Assembly: GCA_014728875.1 (NCBI GenBank)
Contig: WJKV01000045.1
Location: 1-17,828, forward strand
DNA: 17,828 bases
Reading direction: 5' to 3'
Source of the DNA: Candidatus Woesearchaeota archaeon
GTDB taxonomy: Archaea; Nanobdellota; Nanobdellia; Woesearchaeales; WJKV01
In this document: one piece after another, positions 7,701 through 12,232 of the stretch
How positions within the stretch are numbered: the stretch's first letter is position 1
How the letters are laid out: every line of letters starts with the position of its first letter
Position numbers and translations under genes: made by a program
Notes under the pieces: model-generated
The model's input: the letters and a program-made list of their open reading frames with translations, nothing else
Told to the model about the DNA's origin: nothing
The model's database searches: none

Positions 7701-9181
7701 CAGCGGCGCAGAATGTCGTGATAGAAGTTCCTGGAGTGGGAAAGATAGATTTCGGAAGCCAGGTTGTAGACCTGAGATACGTGATTGATCTTGACAGCTT
7801 CATTGTAATAGACAACAATATCGTGGGAATCGATACACAGCAGTTCCCGCAGCTGAACAGGCCTGCAACAATAACATTGTACAATCTTGCATATGACGAA
7901 GTGCCTAATATCTATTTCACCCCGGCATTCGCAAGAGACAGGGCAGACTGCCAGTACCAGAGCCTGACGAGCACATTAGTAAATTACACAGCGCCGCCTA
8001 CCACAAACGGATTTGTTGAATTCACAGTGCAGGGGTTTTCGACCTACACCATCGGAACAGCAACACCCGGCTCAACAACTCCTACAACACCGACAACACC
8101 TACAGTCCCTACAACGCCTGTGGGCAACGAGGGTGGAATACTTGACGACGGCATGCTGAGGATAAACGACATAGAGATAAACAATGACAATGTGAGGGTC
8201 GACACTTACGGCAGAGACACTGTCGATGACATAGAGCCTGACCAGAGAGTCGACATCGAGATAGAAGTGGAGAACATCTTCCCTGACAGGCACGATCCTG
8301 ACATTGAAGGAATCGATGTCGAGGTCACAATAAGCGAGATAGACGGCGGAGACGACCTTAATTTCGACAATGACAGAAGGTTCGACCTTGAGCCTGGAGA
8401 GGATGAGACAGTAAGGCTTGACTTCAGGGTTCCTTACGAAGTGGAGGACGGTGAAAAGTACGAAGTCATGATCGAGATAGACGGTACAGATGATAACGGC
8501 ACAGTCCACAGGGCGCAGGCAAGAGCTTACATCGAGGTCGAGAAAGAGGATCACTTTGTCAAGATCACAGAACTGCACATCACGCCGAGCATCGTGTCGT
8601 GCACAAGAACAGCTGACCTGAGGCTTGAAGTTACAAACTTCGGAAAGGATGACGAAGACGACGCAAAGGTCGTCGTGTCGAACGAAGACCTTGGCATCAA
8701 AGAAGAGTTCGAGTTCGACCTTGACGAGGATCCTTACGACGAGGACTTTGACCTGCACAAGAACCTGATAATCAGGATGCCTGAGGATGCAGACGAAGGA
8801 ACATATGAGCTTTCAGTGAAGACCTACTACGACAGGACCAGGGTGAGCGATGTCAGGACAGTCCAGGTGCATGTGCAGGGCTGCGAAGACAAGGCATTGA
8901 CTACCTATGCAAAAGACGACGCGATCTCGCAGCTAGAGACAGAACTGAACAACATACAGCTCCAGATGCTTGAACTGCAGAGAAATGACCTGAAAAAGAA
9001 GACAGCTGTAAAAGAGACAACCTACGAAGACGAAGAGCTTACAACAATCTTGATACTGAGCATCATCATTGTTGTGATAATCATCGGCATACTTCTGCTT
9101 GTACTGTTCAAGCCGAAGAAAACGCGAAGAAGAATGTCTGATGTCGCAAAGTTCAAAGGAACAGAAAACAAGTTTTATTAG
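4781..9181 (+). CDS. Large cell-surface protein: lamin-tail, Ig/cadherin-like and PKD-like domains, acidic stalk, C-terminal anchor
   Basis: 1466 residues. The signal peptide ends near residue 29 (AAASA before QVY). Residues about 30-150 form a lamin-tail domain (INEVYVDP, SFVELYN, a GRNPDG signature). About 152-658 holds five Ig/cadherin-like repeats of the kind that open with NDAPVI or NDNAPVI plus an E-D or E-N motif and contain D-x-D/DPD turns. About 659-776 is fibronectin-III-like (TSPVNGA, then DWTVTASDGEY). About 777-867 and 868-966 are PKD-like (YSWTLDDAE; YRWLVDGDE). A further beta-rich region leads to a T/P-rich linker at about 1095-1115. About 1120-1335 contains two strongly Asp/Glu-rich CARDB-like domains. 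A short coiled coil (about 1350-1395) precedes one transmembrane helix (about 1422-1446) and a basic cytoplasmic tail. Many N-x-S/T sequons suggest N-glycosylation. Inferred role: adhesion or envelope contact. Confidence 0.93.
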   Translation: MRKFENKKSILFLVVALLSFVVFAAAASAQVYINEVYVDPNNQANSFVELYNNGGHVSLINWRIDSATNTGNMLTGTLDSNNKYITFNPTQVGFNFATSDVFRLYDLTNNTVDTFAYVNATGNSVGRNPDGNSNIIKFQSPIKPTPNMPNGNQNPVILTPINLMLNEDFSSQLFSLTNYESDFEDGPAAVGNNLVWNVQSYNTSYFSNVNMVNPTSADILRIQGRPDVYGTTNILLQLTDSLSATTTANLTVTISPVNDAPVINSNLSRTVQEDIPVTIDLTNIVQDVDDTFATLTLGDNSQYVTTSKTNTTANMTYNYVNPIGSEVFTFQVTDSGSLTASQPVQVTVTATDLMAYFTSGTISMNIAEDANAATYDLSTITDNDGETENITYSVVSELASEVDCNVTNNILTYQPAPDFAGTGMNAANCLIQVNDPNSQSIRTRTNTAGTDPASSQQVRFIFDVGGSNDPVQYIGTVTNFTFPENTNYTVDMTQMFSDADNSTLIYSATFGTGIQNVTFSGTTATIIPVPEWSGMTSVTFGASDGSTSASSGSIPVNITFVNDNAPVISQLPTITFQENSYNNSINLTNYINDPDTAFADLNITFVNVDSNLIVRHDPGDILYVGAVPNWNGESDFIIRVDDGANAALGNVHVSVNGSNNAPTSPILTSPVNGAALNVESNNPVVDFEWGQSYDDSSSLTYTLKIQPYMYDVDALPALVKVNLADPQIITQSATSATVTLNFLRNNALYDWTVTASDGEYNATSSTYTFTAVTNFPPTIDTFTPDQSVITINEGEEIQFNHTSSDLDNDYLEYSWTLDDAEVSTEESYLFETDFDDAGTYTVELTVTDTYSSQETSRTVTVIVTDVDQRISFGEFFPASDNFVIHTNGEQFFNASIVNPTDLPLSYRWLVDGDEVSTAPEYTLQSNGNGPYTVTLEVTSSLNTIIHTWIVQTSSVPVTQRFSGSITEFAPEELAAAQNVVIEVPGVGKIDFGSQVVDLRYVIDLDSFIVIDNNIVGIDTQQFPQLNRPATITLYNLAYDEVPNIYFTPAFARDRADCQYQSLTSTLVNYTAPPTTNGFVEFTVQGFSTYTIGTATPGSTTPTTPTTPTVPTTPVGNEGGILDDGMLRINDIEINNDNVRVDTYGRDTVDDIEPDQRVDIEIEVENIFPDRHDPDIEGIDVEVTISEIDGGDDLNFDNDRRFDLEPGEDETVRLDFRVPYEVEDGEKYEVMIEIDGTDDNGTVHRAQARAYIEVEKEDHFVKITELHITPSIVSCTRTADLRLEVTNFGKDDEDDAKVVVSNEDLGIKEEFEFDLDEDPYDEDFDLHKNLIIRMPEDADEGTYELSVKTYYDRTRVSDVRTVQVHVQGCEDKALTTYAKDDAISQLETELNNIQLQMLELQRNDLKKKTAVKETTYEDEELTTILILSIIIVVIIIGILLLVLFKPKKTRRRMSDVAKFKGTENKFY

Positions 9182-9182
9182 A

Positions 9183-9215
9183 TTTTTTCTCTGACTTTCT
9201 TTTTTTTCAGTTTTT
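9183..9215 (+). terminator. Oligo-T terminator after the large surface-protein gene
   Basis: Starting 2 bp after the stop codon there are three T tracts (T6 at 9183-9188, T8 at 9200-9207, T5 at 9211-9215) with no hairpin needed. This is the usual form of intrinsic archaeal termination signals. Confidence 0.6.
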
Positions 9216-9217
9216 AT

Positions 9218-9319
9218 ATTATGCATAGCGCGCTCCGCAAGCTTCTAAAATAGACCGTGTTTCCGAGTCTTTACTTCCGGTATTTAAATCCGATTGCTGC
9301 GCTTGGCGCTATGCATAAT
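9218..9319. repeat. Perfect 14-bp inverted repeat in a convergent intergenic region
   Basis: ATTATGCATAGCGC at 9218-9231 is exactly reverse-complementary to 9306-9319, with 74 bp between the arms. Each arm contains the 8-bp palindrome TATGCATA. A further AAGC/GCTT pair (9239-9242 and 9301-9304) can extend a stem across a small internal loop. The interior holds a TATTTAAAT box (9288-9296). It lies between the terminator of the upstream gene and the end of dnaG. It could be a folded RNA, a bidirectional terminator, a protein-binding site or a remnant of a small mobile element; the sequence does not decide. Confidence 0.7.
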
Positions 9320-9327
9320 GATGAGAA

Positions 9328-10569
9328 TCAGCTCTTGTTTATGATTATGTTGACATATCTGCTTCTTGCACTGCAGCTGTCGCCCACAAGATATTTTATC
9401 CTGCTTTTTTCTGCAGCAAAGACAAGGTCCCTTGGAATCTCTCCGTCAATGATTATGCAGTAGATGTTGTTCAGGCCGCGGGCGGTCTCTACGATTGATT
9501 CAGAAGGAACCTTCCCCAGCACCTGCATTTTCCTGTCGATTACATAAGCCTGGTTCGTGTTGGCAAGCTCTTTTTTCTTCTGGTTGAAGAATTCAATGTG
9601 CTTTGTGTTCATGCTCGATTTTTTTTCGTATCTCTTGTGCTCCCTGCTGTCCCTGCCCTGTCTCTGGCGGGTGGGATGGCTTTTCTGATAGTGTTTTTGC
9701 TGGAAAGATTTTTGCTGCGGCACAGAAGACCTGTGGCTTTCTGTGCGGTGCGTGTGAGAGCCTGCAGCGATCTGTTCTGCGCTGATCGCACTCCTTATCG
9801 CCTTGAAGATCTCTTTGCTTTCCAGCTCGTGTATCCTTCTGTTGCCCTCCGGCTTTGTGTAGCTGTCAACATCTGCGAACTCCAGGAGCTTCTTCACCTG
9901 GAACTCCCTGCCTTTGTTGATGAAAACTATGACCTCGTGCTTGTCTGCAAGCTTTTTCAGGGTGTCTTTCTTGCTCATGTCCTCGAACGCGACAACATTC
10001 TTTATCCCGCACTTGAGCATGTTCTTAAGGTCATTCCTTGTCTCGACAAATATGAGCTCGTCAAACCTGTCAATGCTCGGTCCTGTAGGAACCTTGTCAT
10101 CGCTGTATTCATCTATCTGAGACATCCTTACTTCTGCGCTGACCCTGTCTATCAGTTCCTGCGAATCAACGCTTATCGACATGAACTTCTCAAGGACCTT
10201 TTTCGCGTGCTCAATGATCTGCTTGATCTTTATCTCCTTGATGTTCTCTATCTTTATGATCCGCGCGTTGGCCTTGCACGGCCCTATCTTTTTTATTGTC
10301 TCAAGGGCGGCCGCGATTATGACTGTGTTTGTCCTGTCCATGTAGGACGGGATGGTTATTATGCCTTTTGTGCCTTCTGGCGTGTATTCTGTCTCTACCT
10401 CTATCCTTCCTATCTTGTTCTGCTTCTGCAGCTTTCTCAGCTCAAGAACATCTCCAAGCACGTCTTCTGTCTGCCCGAACACCGCGCCAATTATGTCTGA
10501 CTGGTTGACTCTTCCCAGCACCTTAATCTCAATCTTTATGATATTCTGGACTTCTTTTGCTTCTGTCAT
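9328..10569 (-). CDS. dnaG: Archaeal DnaG-like protein with degenerate TOPRIM active site
   Basis: 413 residues, full length. The N-terminal domain (about 9-165) has the archaeal DnaG signatures DIIGAVFGQTEDVLGD, IGRIEVE and AALETIKKIGPC. The TOPRIM domain (about 168-262) aligns along its whole length (DELIFVETRNDLKNMLKCGI; FADVDSY; ESKEIFKAIRSAI). It keeps motif-1 Glu176, but where the family has the metal-binding DGD (as in FVDGDRGG) it reads INKG (residues 217-220), so both Asps are lost, and the VEGRAD Gly is Thr. A His/Gln/Lys/Arg-rich linker (about 270-320) precedes the DnaG C-terminal domain (about 320-413, with YLVG). Archaeal DnaG has primase activity and also binds the RNA exosome through Csl4. 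With these acids missing, an exosome or structural role seems likelier than priming, which is inference. Its ATG overlaps the upstream gene's stop (ATGA). Confidence 0.95.
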   Translation of the reverse strand: MTEAKEVQNIIKIEIKVLGRVNQSDIIGAVFGQTEDVLGDVLELRKLQKQNKIGRIEVETEYTPEGTKGIITIPSYMDRTNTVIIAAALETIKKIGPCKANARIIKIENIKEIKIKQIIEHAKKVLEKFMSISVDSQELIDRVSAEVRMSQIDEYSDDKVPTGPSIDRFDELIFVETRNDLKNMLKCGIKNVVAFEDMSKKDTLKKLADKHEVIVFINKGREFQVKKLLEFADVDSYTKPEGNRRIHELESKEIFKAIRSAISAEQIAAGSHTHRTESHRSSVPQQKSFQQKHYQKSHPTRQRQGRDSREHKRYEKKSSMNTKHIEFFNQKKKELANTNQAYVIDRKMQVLGKVPSESIVETARGLNNIYCIIIDGEIPRDLVFAAEKSRIKYLVGDSCSARSRYVNIIINKS

Positions 10570-11024
10570 TTTTCAATCCTTTCGCCGATCAAATTAATAA
10601 AGTTATTGACTTTTCTGTAATAATCCTCGACTGTCTCGATCTTTATGTCCATCTTCTTGTCATCAACCTGGGTGACCATCGTCACATGCCTCCTGAATTC
10701 GTTCAGTCTTTCCAGGACAGGCGCCTTGTTGAGTTTTCGAAGAAAGTTGTAGAAATCGATGTGCTCTTTTGTCTCTGGGAACGCCTTGAGCAGGTATTCA
10801 GTCATCGTCTTGGGGCCGTGGAGCGCTGACTTGAGATCTTCTCCTTTGTAGGAATGCTCGAGAGCTCCTTTCATCGCAGAAGTGAACGCGTCCACAAGCC
10901 GGCTGATGACGCTCTGTATCACATCGACTGTTCTACTGTATTTAAGACTAACATAAATCAGGTGATCAGCCCTTACCATCTCTTTCAGGGCTTTTTGATA
11001 AGGTTTGTCGGGTTCGTGTACCAT
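10566..11024 (-). CDS. Uncharacterised helical protein, translationally coupled to dnaG
   Basis: 152 residues, not recognised. It is predicted to be soluble and almost entirely alpha-helical, with no signal peptide or membrane helix. A basic, hydrophobic first half (ADHLIYVSLKYSRTVDVIQ) is followed by a KxFPETKEHIDFY turn and a helical second half (LERLNEFRRHVTMVTQVDD). The R-x6-H spacing in RLNEFRRH loosely recalls HEPN-type R-x4-6-H motifs, but this is too weak for a call. Its TGA overlaps the ATG of dnaG by 4 nt, so the two are almost certainly co-transcribed and translated in a coupled way, which hints at a joint role. A BRE/TATA box lies 35-45 bp upstream of its ATG. No Shine-Dalgarno is evident. 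Confidence 0.85.
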   Translation of the reverse strand: MVHEPDKPYQKALKEMVRADHLIYVSLKYSRTVDVIQSVISRLVDAFTSAMKGALEHSYKGEDLKSALHGPKTMTEYLLKAFPETKEHIDFYNFLRKLNKAPVLERLNEFRRHVTMVTQVDDKKMDIKIETVEDYYRKVNNFINLIGERIEK

Positions 11025-11058
11025 TTTTTTGAAAAAAGCACATTATCTAATGAATCGT

Positions 11059-11075
11059 TATTTATAAAACCTTGC
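11059..11075 (-). promoter_or_regulatory. BRE/TATA promoter of the dnaG two-gene unit
   Basis: On the minus strand, GCAAGG followed by TTTTATAAATAA is centred about 40 bp before the ATG at 11024, predicting a start near 11037 and a 13-nt leader. A second TATA-like box (11127-11136) lies further upstream, just past the preceding gene's stop, and could give a longer leader. Confidence 0.55.
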
Positions 11076-11110
11076 CTTTTAATCTATACACTTGTGATAA
11101 TCAGAACTGT

Positions 11111-11126
11111 CTTTTTTGAAAAAAAG
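11111..11126 (-). terminator. T-tract/inverted repeat after the DUF1189-like gene
   Basis: About 18 bp beyond the stop of the minus-strand gene ending at 11144, the minus strand has T7 followed by C and A6, a near-perfect A/T palindrome. The T7 tract fits an archaeal oligo-T terminator that separates this gene from the downstream dnaG unit. Confidence 0.45.
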
Positions 11127-11143
11127 CTTTAAATAAGCCGGAA

Positions 11144-12019
11144 TCAGCGAACGCCATGTTTTTCTATGTCTTTTCTGATCAATTCAGGGTCAATGTTTTC
11201 TTCTGCGTGCTTGCCTATCTTTGTTCCGCTGAAGATGTCCCTGTGCTCTTCTTTTTTTTCTTCTGTCTTCTTTTTCTTGTATTTATGATAGTCCTTTTCA
11301 GTCACTTTCAGGAAGATCAGGGTTATTATCACAAAGATCGCATAGATTATGTATGGGACCAGGGCGTTCACCTGCCAGCTGCTTGAGAACGGCTGGATGA
11401 ACAGTTCCAGCATAAGGAAGATGCTGCCATAGAAGCAGGTCTTCAGTGCATAACTGCTCTTTATCTCGCCCCTGAAGGTCCTTGTAATGATTATGGCGGC
11501 GGCTGCTGTCAAAAGGATCAGCAACAGGAATTTTATTGCGTGATAGAACCACATCAGGAAAATGAGATAAGGAATGAGCATGATTGTGCCCAATATCAGG
11601 TTGGCTTTTATTGTGGGCGTCGCCTTTGTGAGGTCCTTGAAATCGCTTGTCTTTGCCCTGCTCGGCGTTGTGAACGGAAGAAACTGCACCTGGACAGTGT
11701 CGTTCGTTATGTATATGCCTCTTTTTTCAGGCGGTTCTGTGGCTGTCGTGTCGATGGTCAGAAGACCGAAATTAACAGGTTCTTTTGTGGCAATGTCAAT
11801 GTCGAGGCTGAATGTGTCGAACTTCTGGAATTCATTCTCAAACTGCTGGGGAAGTATGATGAATTTAGGAATGTAAAGCACGCTGGAGATTACAGTCAGC
11901 AAAAGCAGAAGCACAAGAAAATGCTTGATGACATACCTGTATTTGTCCTGCATCAAGTCGTGGTATGCAATGGGATTTATCTGCTCACCTGCTTTTTTGA
12001 AGTATTTTTTCAAATCCAT
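11144..12019 (-). CDS. Five-helix membrane protein, DUF1189-like
   Basis: 291 residues from the ATG at 12019. That start is preferred over in-frame starts at 12043 and 12088 because a strong BRE/TATA (AAAAAGTATTTATATG, overlapping the 12043 ATG) sits at leaderless distance from it, and because MDLKKYFKKAGEQINPIAYH resembles the usual start of DUF1189 proteins. Membrane helices are at about 33-50, 140-160, 162-180, 193-212 and 217-238. An extracytoplasmic loop (about 51-138) contains the LLTIDTT motif typical of DUF1189. The C-terminal tail is cytoplasmic and highly charged (KKKKTEEKKEEHR). DUF1189 has no firm function; bacterial members such as YvdJ occur near sugar-uptake genes, but no such context is present here. 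The family call is from recall of its pattern, not a search. Confidence 0.8.
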   Translation of the reverse strand: MDLKKYFKKAGEQINPIAYHDLMQDKYRYVIKHFLVLLLLLTVISSVLYIPKFIILPQQFENEFQKFDTFSLDIDIATKEPVNFGLLTIDTTATEPPEKRGIYITNDTVQVQFLPFTTPSRAKTSDFKDLTKATPTIKANLILGTIMLIPYLIFLMWFYHAIKFLLLILLTAAAAIIITRTFRGEIKSSYALKTCFYGSIFLMLELFIQPFSSSWQVNALVPYIIYAIFVIITLIFLKVTEKDYHKYKKKKTEEKKEEHRDIFSGTKIGKHAEENIDPELIRKDIEKHGVR

Positions 12020-12173
12020 TGCTTTTTTGTAATCGTATGTCATATAAATACTTTTTGTGGTTAAAGCGTATAGTGGCAAGCGTAGCAATCGATATAACAG
12101 TCAAGAAGAAAAGACCCAGAAACACAGTCATTATCAGAAGCTGGCAGAGCACACTATACGCCACATCAATCAA
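11985..12173 (-). CDS. Possible small single-span membrane protein (doubtful)
   Basis: A 62-codon frame from a TTG at 12173, or 48 codons from an ATG at 12131, overlaps the start of the DUF1189-like gene in another frame on the same strand. It encodes one clearly hydrophobic segment (LLIMTVFLGLFFLTVISIATLATI) followed by basic residues, as in a small membrane protein. A TATA-like box on the minus strand (about 12178-12187) would place transcription initiation near 12157, which fits only the shorter form. Against it: the box also fits the divergent plus-strand gene, there is no Shine-Dalgarno, and the neighbouring gene's promoter lies inside the frame. Confidence 0.2.
   Translation of the reverse strand: MIDVAYSVLCQLLIMTVFLGLFFLTVISIATLATIRFNHKKYLYDIRLQKSNGFEKILQKSR
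12040..12056 (-). promoter_or_regulatory. BRE/TATA promoter of the DUF1189-like gene
   Basis: On the minus strand, ACAAAAAG followed by TATTTATATG is centred about 27 bp before the ATG at 12019, so the message is predicted to be leaderless. The box overlaps an alternative in-frame ATG (12043), which argues against that ATG being used. Confidence 0.55.
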
Positions 12174-12186
12174 AACATTTATATAC
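12171..12186 (+). promoter_or_regulatory. TATA promoter of the beta-helix surface-protein unit
   Basis: CAAAACA followed by TTTATATAC (12178-12186) predicts a start near 12209, leaving a leader of about 24 nt that contains the ribosome binding site at 12221-12229. Confidence 0.5.
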
Positions 12187-12220
12187 TATGAATCTCTTTT
12201 TTTGAGTGAAATAGTAAAAA

Positions 12221-12229
12221 GGGTGTGAG
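12221..12229 (+). promoter_or_regulatory. Ribosome binding site that fixes a TTG start
   Basis: GGGTGTGAG lies 3-11 nt before a TTG at 12233, and an in-frame TAG immediately precedes the TTG (12230-12232). The next in-frame ATG would remove the membrane anchor, so the TTG start is well supported. Confidence 0.65.
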
Positions 12230-12232
12230 TAG

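Noticed and set aside
5464..8758. Several 70-230 codon minus-strand frames opposite the giant surface gene
   Set aside because: Their Val/Ser/Cys-rich compositions mirror the Thr/Asn/Asp repeats on the plus strand; no start signals and no domain pattern.
9598..10500. 300-codon plus-strand frame opposite dnaG
   Set aside because: It is antisense to an unmistakable DnaG. Its Cys/Leu/Val-rich composition is typical of an antisense shadow, and it has no promoter or RBS evidence.
11156..11386. 76-codon plus-strand frame preceded by a TATA-like box at 11127-11136
   Set aside because: It is antisense to the charged tail of the DUF1189-like protein and Phe/Cys-rich as expected of a shadow. The A/T box is symmetric and better explained as a minus-strand element.
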